Part shown: positions 22,387 to 33,258 of the stretch, in pieces
Numbering within the stretch: the first letter of the stretch is position 1
How the letters are laid out: every line of letters begins with the position of its first letter
Source: Macrocystis pyrifera
Taxonomy: Eukaryota > Sar > Phaeophyceae > Laminariales > Laminariaceae
DNA length: 64,000 nt
Reading direction: 5' to 3'
NCBI GenBank assembly: GCA_031763025.1
Contig: JASSKH010000021.1
Span: 3,286,001-3,350,000, forward strand
Translations under genes and position numbers: made by a program
The notes under the pieces: generated by a model
Database searches by the model: none
What the model was told of the DNA's origin: nothing
What the model saw: the letters and a program-made list of their open reading frames with translations, nothing else

Positions 22387-23160
22387 GGAATCTCATTAGG
22401 CTAGTAATTTTTGTTTTGGGGGGGGGGCACCCTCGTCGCCCCCGCCACTCCCCCCCCCCCCCCATCTCCCACAAACACTCCCGCCCGAGCACACCGAGGG
22501 TGTTCCCAAGGAGGTTGAGCTGGCGTTGCTTTGACAAAATTGATGAAGAATTTGTTGCTTTGTTTTTTGTGGGGGGGTAGGGGGTCATACCCTCGTTGCC
22601 TTCACATTGGGTACACTAAATAGCAGCGACAATAGGACCTGTATTGTAGGAGAGAGACGGTGGCTGCAGACGGCGAAACAGCAAGGGGACAGGATGAGCA
22701 AAAGGTACCTATGAAGTATACTCATGAAACGTAGTGAGCGCCCAACTGTTGTTGGTAGTGGCCTTATTACGAGCATGAACGGTGCTCTGTCTCGGAAGGG
22801 AGGAGTGGTCAATGGTCAAATGATTGAGGCAAACAGAAAATGAGTACACCCCTCCCTTCCATCCCCCCCAACTACCCCCCCCCCCCCCCCCCTGGCGTTG
22901 CTTAGGCATGAGCGGTTGAGAATCTCATTGAGCGAGCATGTTTTTTTATGGGGGGGGGTCCACTCTCGTGCCCCCCCCCCGCCCCCGCCCCAAAGACCCC
23001 CACGGAGGTTGGTCCCAAGGAGGTCGTGCTGGCGTTTCTTAGGCAGAAGTGATGAAGAATCTCAAAAGGCGTTTTAAATGTTTGTTTTTTTTTGGGGGGG
23101 TGGGTTAGAGGCTACCCTCGTCACCCCAACCCCCCCCCCCCCACACACACTGGCGTTTTC
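22335..23160 (+). repeat. Diverged tandem copies of a gene 3' end
   Basis: The stretch 'aaggaggttgtgctggcgttgctt' and following 'gaatctcat', then a G run and a C run, appears near 22350, 22510, 22895 and 23020. Spacing is irregular (150-380 bp). The copies near 22350 and 23020 keep an open frame to a stop with similar peptides (KEVVLALLRHK and KEVVLAFLRQK). Runs of C and G of 8-18 nt separate the copies. Confidence 0.6.
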
Positions 23161-23755
23161 GAGCACCACAAGCAGAGCTGCAGCGCAGACGAAAACGTGT
23201 TGTACTTTGTTACGAGTACTAATTCCAGATTGGCCGTAGTACATTGTGTCTGAGCACAATGTGTCTTGGATTGGGGACAAGCAGCGTGTGTCAATGTTCA
23301 GTTACTGATGGACTCAATGGAGGTGTTTGTTGTAAGATGGAGCTTGCTCGTAGCACGGATATGCTGGCGCTTTGGTGGTATGGATACATGCACTATATCT
23401 GAAGTTGTTTTGTTCTTTGAAATCGATGGAAAGTTTTTCGTGGGTGGTAGTTAGGCGGGTGAGCGAGCAGGGGCTAATTTGGACGCCAGGGCTAAAACTT
23501 GCTGTACTTTTCCGATTGTATGACAAGGTGTTTTGGGGTTTAGCGACGCACGCGTTCCTTCTTGTTTCCGTAGCCAAATAAAAAGGCATATGCTTAGTTA
23601 TTGCCAACGACATCCGCGAAACACGAAAACTATTATCAAGTCGAAAAGTAAAGTTGTTTACAACATGTTTGCGGTGCGAGCAAAGCAAGGCATTCATATG
23701 TTGGTAGTACAAAATGCACCCTCCCCAGGACGAAAAATGTAAATGTGTCTTTTTA

Positions 23756-23998
23756 TTATTGATGCCGCGGGAGCAAAACGACCTCATCGTATTTCTTCTT
23801 GTCATGCGTGCCTCCGCACAAGTTCCTGGAATACTTGCTGACGGCCTGCTCCTCGAGCCCCAGGTCACGTTCAACTTCTTCCTGCTTGCGCCAGTGACTC
23901 GGTCGTGGCTGAGCGCACAACATCGCAGGAAGATCCATCGCCGAAGTATTAACCGGAACAAGCGCTGTATGCGCGCCTGCGTATGATCCCCACAGCAC
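23756..23998 (-). CDS. Candidate terminal exon of an unrecognised host gene
   Basis: On the minus strand an open frame of 80 codons ends at a TAA at 23758-23756. Its second half (HWRKQEEVERDLGLEEQ then KYSRNLCGGTHDKKKYDE) is highly charged with coding-like codon choice, unlike the overlapping longer frame. Possible acceptor sites (TACGCAG near 23975, GCGCTCAG near 23905) would allow an exon start inside the open frame. I do not recognise the protein. The candidate plus-strand exon at 22153-22386 would converge on it. Confidence 0.35.
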   Translation of the reverse strand: MLWGSYAGAHTALVPVNTSAMDLPAMLCAQPRPSHWRKQEEVERDLGLEEQAVSKYSRNLCGGTHDKKKYDEVVLLPRHQ

Positions 23999-24995
23999 AA
24001 GAAAAGGCGGTTTTTGTTATTGAACGCTGCGCCGGTGTTTGCAGTGTGTCACACTTACGGCCTGGGTGCTTTATTGGCAACACAATCTTACAAATATACT
24101 CGAGGGCTGTTGATAGGGCCGTCTCGACGTCATCTATATCCCATCCCTGACCTTGTGAGTATTGTATCGAGATCAGGATGAACAGCAGCGCCAAAACGGG
24201 TGGACCTGACGTTCGTTTGTAACAGGTGGGCAAGCTCGCACATGATAATAACGCTACTACAGCACCGTTTTATTCGTGGAAAACGCCGTTTATGAACAGT
24301 ACTAGGTATGCGGTACTGTCCTTTTCTTCGTTGCAGGATAATGCAATAACACGGGGATGGGGTTTATGGATCCGTCTAGAATTCAGCCATTTTTTATCGA
24401 GTAGGCATTCAGTTCAAAAAGGAAAAAAGCATGGAAGAACGGCTGCCCGCATTACGGGTGGATCCAACACGCTTTCTTACCTGTAGGCGAGCCTGCACAT
24501 ACTAAAAATGGTATTTAAACATGTCTTTTTCAGGGGGAAAAGGCGTTTTTGTAAGATGCTACGTTTACGGTATACCTGGTAGGTGTTTTCGTGACCGCAA
24601 CGTTGAACCTTGAGACTCAAGAGAAGCTCATAGATTCGTCTACATATCAGATATCTTTTATCCACCAGACGTAGAGTCCGGAAGGAAAAACCTGGAACAA
24701 CAGCAGCCCCCATTACGGGTGGATCCGACACGCTTTCTTACCGGTAGGCGAGCCTGCTGTTGCTAAAAATGGTACAAAAACATCCATTCTTGGAGGAAAT
24801 AAGCCATTTTTCTAGCATGCTAGGTTTACGGTACTAGTCCTAACCGTTTCGCTACGTTGGGCTGCAAGACCCAAGGGAGGTCTACAGATTCGTATATATC
24901 TCAGCTATCTTTGTCTCCAAGACATTTGGCCGAGTATGCGAAAGCCAGAGAGAACGGCGGACCTCAAAACGGGTAGATCCGGCCCTAGCTTGGCG
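23995..24995. repeat. Four diverged tandem units of about 260 bp
   Basis: The landmark 'acgggtggatcc' with variants recurs at about 24196, 24452, 24714 and 24972, and associated landmarks (a 'ggtaggcgagcctgc' type and a 'tttacggta' type) recur with the same spacing. The two middle units are closest. On the minus strand they contain CTACAG|GTAAGAAAG, which looks like a splice donor, so the array may be duplicated exon-intron units of the gene whose terminal exon is at 23756-23998. That link is inference. Confidence 0.65.
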
Positions 24996-24999
24996 TGTG

Positions 25000-26094
25000 T
25001 GGGTCCTAAGCCAATCTTACCTTACCAATCCTGCACAACTAAAACATGCATTTCTACTGCTGTACGGCACCTCGTGCGCCAATTCCACCACAGGTGATAG
25101 ACCATACATCAGGGCAGTGACATTGGTTACCGTCGGGGGTGGTGTGCATTTGTGGGTGTTGTTGCAGCGTGAATACTTGTACACGTACGCCTCGCTGACC
25201 CTAGCCAACCCTTCGGTCCAGTTTTGGATCTAAAACCAGACCTTTCGGACCCAAAGTCAACTTATACATGATCGTTTGCCACGTAGCGGAGGTGGAATCA
25301 GCTTCAAACAACACGGCGGTGAGGATGAAGCCCTCTTCGGATAGTGTACGTGTTGATTGATCTCTAGAGGTATAGGCACAGCTGGCACGGGAACGCGTGG
25401 TTGATTCCAGGCAGTAACACGGAATTCTCTCTTAAATTATATCCGAGCTGTCAAGTGACAGCTCATGCATCGTATGCAGGTTAGTATCCAACAGCTTGCG
25501 GGAATAAACCTCCCGTTTATCCCGCCAAATATCAAATATCTGTCTAAATATCCCTCCCCAATAATCCCATATCAATATATGGAAACCCCTAATGTTAGAT
25601 GGAACATCTCCGTCGTGTTTCTGAGCACAATCAATATCCCCTCTGCTCATTATACACGACCATACTTCAATATCCCCCCAACTCTGTACACGACAATACA
25701 CGATAATGTACGACTCCGCTGGGTTGAAACATCTCAATACTATGACCAACTCATATGAAATTCAGAAACACAATTTTCAAGATCCAAAAATCAAACTCTC
25801 AATTTCCAAAATACTATCCAAACCCTCCAAGTCAGAAAACGTTTCGTGTGGACCGCACACGCCCCCAGGCGCTTCATAGCCTCTCTTCAGCCTTATCCAA
25901 AGCCTCTCCTTCTATTTCATGAGAAATTAATGCTAGTCATAGAAAATAATACAGTAGCCATGCTCATCGAAATAAAAATTAAGCCAAGAAATTAAATGCC
26001 AGAGATCGCAAGGAACCCCGTTCTTCCGGACAAGAGTCTCCCCTTGTCCCCTACTCCCGCCGTAGATACACTGATCGCGACGGTGATGCGAGAT
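25000..26094. other. No recognisable gene
   Basis: The right part (25420-26094) is AT-rich and may include the 3' end and LTR of the adjacent copia element, but I could not identify a matching LTR pair. Confidence 0.4.
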
Positions 26095-29000
26095 TGCATA
26101 CATGCCTTCACTTGAATTTATTTGACGTTGAAACTAATCGAATACACCAAAACTCTCTCCTCTGTCCGGAGGTACTTAACCGATACGTCCCCGTCTCCAC
26201 CAACTCACGCAGAAGTGGTACCTTACGTCGATGTTCTTACTGTTTGACGAGCTCAAGGGAGTTTTGGCCAAGTCTATCGCGCCTTTGTTGTCTTCAAACA
26301 AGCCAACACTCGGCGACCCCAGACTGGGCATCAGAAAAACCAACGCTCCTCTCGCGTAAAGGGTTTCCTTTGCCCCGTCGGTCATTGCTACGTACTTCGC
26401 CTCAGCGGTGGATAGGGTATCGGATTTCTGCGTCCTAGAGAACTAGGACACAAGCGTACTTCCACAACAGATGGCCACGCCTGAAACTGAAACCCTATCG
26501 TCGGCCTTATGGGCGTAGTCTGTGTCCACGTACGTCTCTAGGTCGTACTCTAACTGCACATCCTCTAACTTATTATCCACCCTAAAAGTCAGGCCTAAGT
26601 GGGCCGTATCGTCCAAGAGTTCTAGCAATTTCCTAGCCGCCTTAACGAGTATTTCGTTACAGTCATGCGAGAACCGCGTATTCGCTCGCACTGGTTGGAG
26701 ATGTCCGTCCGCGTCTTGTTCGAAACACACATTAGAACCCCTACCATTTCGCGGAAATTCACCTCCACCACAGTTTCCTCGTCACTCACGTGCCAGAGGT
26801 CCAACAACGGTGGAGCCGGAATGGGACTCGTTTTTGTGATACCGAAACATTCGACAGCATTCTGGATAAACTGAATCTGAATAATCTCAAGCGTGCCCTT
26901 CTCGCGATCCCTTTGGCACTCGCTACCCATGTACCACGTAAAATCTCCGAGATGTTTCGTAGGGAATCTCATTTTTAGATCTGTCACTATCGAATATGTG
27001 ATCTCTTTGGTAGCCGTGATCTTGACGTCATCGACATGGACCACCAACATCGCTTTAACCTCGTCATTCACCATCACTCGGAACACGCACTGGTCTACCA
27101 AACATTGCTCAAAACCACACTCTATCAAGGTTGACGACAGAAGCCTATACCATGAACTACCACTTTGTTTCAGTCCGTATAGAGCCTTGTTCAGTCGGAC
27201 TACCTTACCCGACAATCGCCCACACCAAGCGGTCAATCTCAGGAAAATCTCAGTATCCAACTCTAACTGTATAAACGCCTGATCAACGTCCAAGGGCCTC
27301 AAATCCAAGTGAATCTTGCATGCAAACGCTGCTACAAATCTGTTAGACGTGGTCGATGCAGTGGGGGCAAAAGTGTCGAAGTAATCAACACTCTCCTTCT
27401 GGCTATAGGTCTTGGCCACCAGTCTCTCACCTAGGCTCGCTCAACCATGCCATGCTCGTCACCTTTCCACATCAAAAGCCACTTCGAATCCACAACATTA
27501 CTACCCTTGGGGACTTCAGAAATCTCAGAAAAAATCAGGCGGCCTCTAGTCCGTCAAATTTCGCTCCCATCGCCTCCGTCCAAACGTCCGAATGCCCTGA
27601 CGAGCGCGCCACGGAGTATGATGCTGGTTCCGGCTCCGCCTCTTTTACAAGGCTATTCGGCACCTTCGTCTTTTCACGCCCTGTCTCTTTGGCCACCAGT
27701 AGCGCCTGGATAATACGGCCTCCTTCTCAGGGCCCGATCTTACTAATCAGCCCTGCTGCCGTTTCTCGGTTGAGGGCCCTGGTCTTCGCTTTCGTGCTTC
27801 CCTCCCGAATCTCTTCATCATCGCTCGGTCCTGACAAGTTCGCTCCTAGTCGGCAGCAGTTCGGGTCGCCGTCGAGGTCGGAGCTCCATCGTCAGAAGCT
27901 GACGCGTCGCTCCCATCCTGGGATGAAGTGTCGCTGTCGGGCGATTCGCTGCTGACCCTTGATGTGTCGTTCAGCTCCACACCTTCGGCTTACTAATCAT
28001 CGCCCGCTTGCGTCGTCGGGGGCACCGCAGGGAGTTGGTGAAAACTTCACCTCCCCAATACCGGCGGTGGTGTCGCCGGGGCGGAATCAAAGTCATCCGT
28101 CCCTCCCGGCTCAGCCACATCTTCTTTCACCATCGCCCCTGCCTGCTCCGGTAAGTCCGGCAGCTGCGGTTGCGGCGCTCTTAGTTCAAGCGTGGCCTCC
28201 CACGTCACGTCCCTCGTCTCTACAACTTGTTTGCCCGCATGAGCATCCGCAAGGAGTCACCTGGGTGGTCGATACCCGGCCCGAGGTAGAAACAGCTCTC
28301 GGCTCGGGGGTGCGATTTCGACGGACGTTTCCAGCGACAGTACGCTGGGCGAAGGATGGGTACGGCGAACCAGGTGCGGCAATTCTATACCACATGCGGC
28401 GGCTTGTTCCCGGGGTTTGCAGTGGTCGCGGTGTGCTTCAGGGCGTCACAAGCACAGCGCACCGGTTCGGCCTACAGGGATTTGGTCGGCGGTAGTTGGA
28501 CGCGAGGAAATATTATAGGCGCTTGGATACGTGCGGCAAGTCTCGCGTTCTGGATCCAGGTGCTCGCTGGACAACATCGTTCTTCTTTGGGCTGTCGGCG
28601 TTTGTGAACTTTTGCTTAATGCAGAACTGCTTGCATACCTCTCCAAACTTCCCACCAAAGAATTCCCCCCCGCTGTCAGGCCTTACAATCGCAACCTTTA
28701 AGGGGACACCATCGGCGCGCACATCAGCAAAAAACTTCCTAAACGCGTCTGCTGCATCTAGTTATTCAGAAAATATATTCACGCGTGGCGGGAGTAGTCA
28801 TCCTTCACTAGCATGACATACCGCTTACCCAACAGGGAAGGGGTTCTCGTTGGCCGGCTCAAGTCCACAAAGAGTCGTCCCAGCTTCTTTGACGCTCTCG
28901 TCATAGTGCTGCTGGGTATAGGCTTGCGGTAACCTTTCGCCATCCAACAACCAGTACACGGTCTTAGTTTGCCTAGCAGTACTACATCGAGTGACTCTGC

Positions 29001-30300
29001 AGTCTCTCTCAGCAGCAATTCGTTCGGGTGACCATGCACACAGTGAAAAACGTTGATGTCCACAGATGTCTCATTCGATGCTGCCGGAGGCAAGCACGCG
29101 AAAAGCAAGGGGGAAAGCGCAACCGGTTTCCACGCAGTTTTCAGAGGGTCGGGGGTCAAGAGGGGGGACGGCGCGTATCCGTCGTCTAGCTCTATTCTGT
29201 AGGCGAAACTAGAGTAACTAGATCCATCACCTTCGAATTTCAACCTACCATTGAACAGAGAGATGCACAAATTGTCTCTGCCATGAACTCTACTCCGTGC
29301 TTTTGCGCAGCCATCAGTGAAAATAAATTGAACGCTATGTCCGGCACGTAAGCCACATCCATCAGTTTAACGGTGAGATCTCCTGGGAATACAGCAGTTA
29401 GTATGCCATAGCCCGCCACGTCGATCAGGTGGCTTTTCCCGATCCTCACCTTGTCGTCGCACAGTCGCACGTCACTCAAAAACTCAGCTGAATGGGTCAT
29501 GTGAAAGGATGCACCACTATCTGCTATCCATTTCTCACTTGTGCCATTACTACGTTCCTGTGTACACGAGTTGTTCATTGTACCTAGCATGCACTTCGCA
29601 AGACAACATACAGTCTCAACGCCGTTGTCCTGGCCCTGGGATCCTCCACCGGACGTCTGCTCTGAAGCCGGGGGGATGCGAGCCTTGCAATATTTCCAAC
29701 TGTGCCGGGGCTCTAGGCAACGGATGCATTTTCCCTCAACTTTGTCGTACGCTGAGGGAGATGATGCTTGTTTGGGGGCGGGAGTTTTGCCACTAACGTC
29801 GCTCCTATTATTGTTCGATTCAGTCCCTCCACTTTTTCCGCCCCTAAAACGTGATTTACCATTACGGCTATTGGGGTTGCCCTGTGCTCTCGGCGCAGGG
29901 AGGTTCAATTGTCGCTTTCTGACGATACTTTCAATATCCTTTCTTTGGATGTCTTCTTTGTAAAAAATGGTTATTTTTTCCATCTCATGGTCACTCATGA
30001 GAGATCTTACCAGCTTTCAGTTTACATCGCGCAACGACTTTTCTAACTGGAGAAGCAAGCAGTCCAACGACTTTATCTACACGGCTGAAGAGTTTCATAG
30101 GCTCTTCGTCCTGTTCCATTCTTATTGCGTGAAACGCGTCCGACCGCTTTACTTGGTCAGCCATTAGTTGAGGTATAAACCAGTCTTTCAGCATTTTCCA
30201 ACCGCCACTCGGCGATTTAGTCGCAAATACCCTGCCTGACAGTTCAGGGTCGGTCATACTCTCAGTGAAGCATGTCCACGCCATCTTAGCTCTTTTGATT
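26095..30300 (-). mobile_element. Ty1/copia LTR retrotransposon (fossil)
   Basis: All copia parts appear in minus-strand order: gag (about 30284-29700) with a CIRCLEPRHSWKYC zinc knuckle, protease with WIADSGASFHMT near 29530, integrase with an HGHPNELLLRETAE zinc region and a DSGGEFFGGKFG core (29270-28513), reverse transcriptase with KALYGLKQSGSSWY and VVHVDDVKI (27419-26622), and RNase H with EDNKGAIDLAKTP (26730-26170). Gene order integrase before reverse transcriptase marks it as copia. LTRs were not identified. It is broken, with several breaks, but all domains remain recognisable, so it is moderately old. Confidence 0.85.
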
Positions 30301-30336
30301 GTTCAGGGCTCAATCCCTGCTCCAAAAAGCACCTAT

Positions 30337-30439
30337 TACGGGGGGCCATAGTTAACAGGACCTATGGTGTACATACAAAACTGTGTATTTGCTTATTTTT
30401 AGTAACAAAATTTGGTCCCGTTAACTATGGACCCCTGTA
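30337..30439. mobile_element. MITE, TA-target family, copy 4
   Basis: Inverted ends CGGGGGGCCATAGTTAACAG (from 30339) and its complement (to 30437) sit between TA dinucleotides. It lies just upstream of the copia gag start, so it may have landed in that element's leader region. The ends carry 'gttaac' where copies 2 and 3 have 'gtaaat'. Copy 5 shares this version. Confidence 0.85.
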
Positions 30440-30739
30440 ATAGTTGTTTTGGTGATGTCGCCAACCGCAACTTGTATGTCAGTTTCCAGAGAGCCAAGCA
30501 TCCACTCATCGACGCGAAGACTTCAAAGCATTCGCTCCATACAGGGTAGTGCTCAGGGAACGTGCTAAACGTGGGTACAGCAGACTTAATGCTGCTGAAT
30601 TCTCAGGGACCTATGTTCACATTTGAACTACGTACGTAGTCCCCACTATCAGCCTCTACTTCACCGAGGGACGGCAAATTCCCACCGGTATTGACTCCTT
30701 CTTGTCCTTCTTGTCCAGAGTTGGCAGGGTTCTACACTA

Positions 30740-30955
30740 TTTGACCTTGTCGTGGGCATGCCGTGGCATTGCCATGGTACCGCCCATGGCATACCATGGC
30801 ATTACCACGGTATCCCATGGTGTGACATAAGATTCCATGGCACGCCGTGGGGGTTGCCATGACATGCCATGGGTAGTACCATGGCAACCCCCGCGGCTAC
30901 CGCCACGGCACTCTATGGCAACCCCACGGCATGTCTGGGTGCCGTGGACGTTGGG
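30740..30955. repeat. CCATGG-rich imperfect foldback
   Basis: About twenty variants of CCATGGCA and its complement, such as 'gccgtggcattgccatggta' near 30759, fill this stretch. The left and right halves are imperfect inverted copies of each other around 30840, giving a potential long hairpin. No terminal repeats or target duplications are evident. Confidence 0.65.
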
Positions 30956-30969
30956 GTGTAGTGCAAATC

Positions 30970-31450
30970 GTCTCCAAATTGTTATGCCGACATTCGAGGT
31001 GGGAAGCAAAAAACTTAAGTACGAGTACAACAAAAAATCGAGTACTTGTACTTGTACAAAGGGTGCAAGGGTTAGACCGACGAGCCGAGCGTACAGCGAC
31101 GCTGACTCTGGCCTCGTGTGTTTTACTCCTACTGCTTGCTACTGCTGCTGTTTTTGTTGCAGGAGAAGCTGTGCTGTGGAAGTCGTACAACAGTAGTAGT
31201 GGTGGCATCTGCTACAAGAAGCTCTCTTGGACGTGTCAGGTTGTAGAACTTTCGTCTCCAAATTATTGTGCCGAATATCGAAATGGGAAGGGAAACATAC
31301 AACAAAAATCGAGTACGTGTACGTGTACAATGAGTGCAAGGGTTAGACCGACAAGCCAAGCGTATAGCGACGCTGACCCTGGCCTCGTGTACCCTACTGC
31401 TTGCTGCTGCTGCTATTGCTGCTGCTGCTGTTGCCGCCGCCACGTCTGCT
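30970..31450 (+). repeat. Tandem duplication with 284-bp period
   Basis: 'gtctccaaattgttatgccg' at 30971 recurs as 'gtctccaaattattgtgccg' at 31254, and the following 'gtgcaagggttagaccgac' and 'agcgacgctga' keep the same spacing. Both units end in a CTG/TGC-rich microsatellite (31130-31160 and 31400-31460). Open frames across it are repeat artefacts. Confidence 0.8.
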
Positions 31451-31524
31451 GCTGCTGCTGACGACTTTTGGTTTCGTGAAATAATGAACCCAAACGTCAC
31501 GCATACATATGACGGACGCAGATG

Positions 31525-31690
31525 TTCGTTATAAGGACAACCCTGGGGTGGGTAATCGATCGATCTTTCACCCCTATAACTCAGTAGGAAACACCTTCAC
31601 ATTTTTCGTCGTCGAGGACACGGGTTCGAACCTCACTTCGAGCGTTTCTTTTATAGAAACGTTTGCGGCGCGTCCCTACAAAACAATTCT
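31525..31690 (+). repeat. tRNA-like repeat, copy 1
   Basis: 'cccctataactcagtagg' near 31573 resembles a tRNA A box and 'gggttcgaacctc' near 31622 is a good B box about 40 bp further on. The upstream 30 bp also match the second copy at 31789. It may be a tRNA-derived SINE fragment, or a tRNA relic carried inside an LTR. Confidence 0.45.
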
Positions 31691-31788
31691 CCCTGGTTCC
31701 CCAGGTAATGAAACGAAGCGGGTAGGTCGGCGTACGGCCGTATACGGTACCGACGCCCCAAAGATCCCGCCGTTCAGAGGGGGGGGGG

Positions 31789-32160
31789 TGTTGTAACGAA
31801 TACCCTGGGCTGGATAATCGTTCGGTATGTTACCCCTATAGCTCAGCAGGTGACACCCTCACATGTTCGTTCTTGTTTCAGGATACAGTAATTCGTTTTC
31901 GCCGAGCATGATGCATCGCAGATATGACTACGGCAGGAACTGAGGTCCTGCCTTATGACCACCAATTAATTACTAGTAGTCGTGCGGAATACAGGGTCGT
32001 CCCGAAGTCGAAGAGAACCGTCAGTCAGGGTCGATATTAAGGGGACGCTGGGACCCAAGCGTCCCCTCGTTCCCGGGTTTTCGGCTACTCTAATATCTAG
32101 ATATTTTATCGGAACAGAAAAACACATCGCTAGTTCAACGCGCTGTGTTTACAACTTCGG
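31789..32160 (+). mobile_element. Candidate gypsy-type LTR with tRNA-like segment (fossil)
   Basis: A G-rich tract at 31780-31788, as a polypurine tract would be, is followed by TGTTGTAACGAATACCC. The stretch at 31829-31848 (CCCCTATAGCTCAGCAGG) repeats the tRNA-like sequence of 31573. Near 32160 the sequence 'ggttggcgctcaccag' resembles a primer binding site. No internal coding region accompanies it, so it would be an isolated LTR remnant. This is a tentative reading. Confidence 0.3.
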
Positions 32161-32306
32161 CTGGTTGGCGCTCACCAGAGAGCGACGGTGACTTGAAAGA
32201 GAGGTTCGACACAGCAGCTTGTGTTTCTCTCGAAATTGATCTCCCGCCCGTTTTCAACAGAGGCCTACACCTCTACTTAGAGGTGCTGCAGTGGTCGAAA
32301 TTGGTC

Positions 32307-33258
32307 GAACTTTGCAGGGCTTTTCGGGGATCATGGCTCGACTTGCGGGTCAGGTCACGGGGTGTTCAAAAGTGTCACACGTCGGGTCGGTTCGGGTCGG
32401 GTCAGGAAGTGTTCATAAATTTCACGGGTCGGGTCGGGTCGGGTCAAGAGGTTTTCAAATCTCGCGGGTCGGGTCAGGTCGACTGAAGAGTTTTTTCAAA
32501 TCTCACGGGTCGGGTCGGGTCGGGTCAAGAGGTGATGAAAAGCTGACGGGTCGGATCAGGTCATGACCCGTGAGAAACGGGTCACTCGTGGATCGGGTCA
32601 GCGTGACCCGCTCGTTGCATTCTGCTGACCCGCGGGTCGCACCCGCGCATCCGGCCCGCGCATCCGACCCTGAAAACACTTCCCGCTCTCTTACCCACAG
32701 GCTTCTCTTGTACAAATACTCAATAATACTCCTTTGGTATCAATTTAAACGTTAAAACATCGCCAAGTCTATATATGCATGCCCGCATCCATCCATACCC
32801 ACTACAGCCAAGCCACATGTCGCTGCTGGGCACAAAAATGAATTTTAATTCGTTTTTGAAGGGTCGACCCACGGGGCGGATCCGCAGGTCGAACCTGCGG
32901 GTCAATATAAATGGTCTCGGGGGTCAAGGTAACCCGACCCGCATTGAACTCGTGTCTCATGGGTCAATCTGAAAGTGGCGGGTCGAGTCGGATCGGGTTA
33001 GGAGGATTTGACATATCGCGGGTTAGGTCGAGTCGGGTCAGGAGATTTTCAAATATCACGGGTCGGTTCGGGTCGGGTCAACAACTTTGTAAATCTCGCG
33101 GGTCGGGTCAAGAGGCTTTGAAAATCTCGCGGGTCAGATCGGGGCAAGTCTACACACCTCAAAATTTTCGTGGGGCGGGTCGGGTGCTGACCCGACCCGA
33201 CCCGACCCAACCAACCCGTGAGGTTTGACCTGACCAGCGAAAAGCCCTGGAAATTCGG
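32307..33258. mobile_element. Non-autonomous hAT-like element filled with GGGTC repeats
   Basis: The element at 32315-33250 (936 bp) has 12-bp perfect inverted ends CAGGGCTTTTCG. The adjoining 8-mers GAACTTTG (32307-32314) and GAAATTCG (33251-33258) match at six of eight positions, as a decayed 8-bp target duplication would. Inside, two fields of GGGTC pentamers (32340-32690 and 32870-33235) flank a plainer centre at 32700-32860. CAGGG ends and 8-bp duplications are hallmarks of hAT transposons, and arrays of short motifs near the ends are the usual transposase-binding sites. No transposase gene is present. Confidence 0.7.

Noticed and set aside
23314-24000. 228-codon open frame on the minus strand
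   Set aside because: It is long, but its residue composition is atypical and it overlaps another frame (23756-23998) with better codon choice. No domain is visible.
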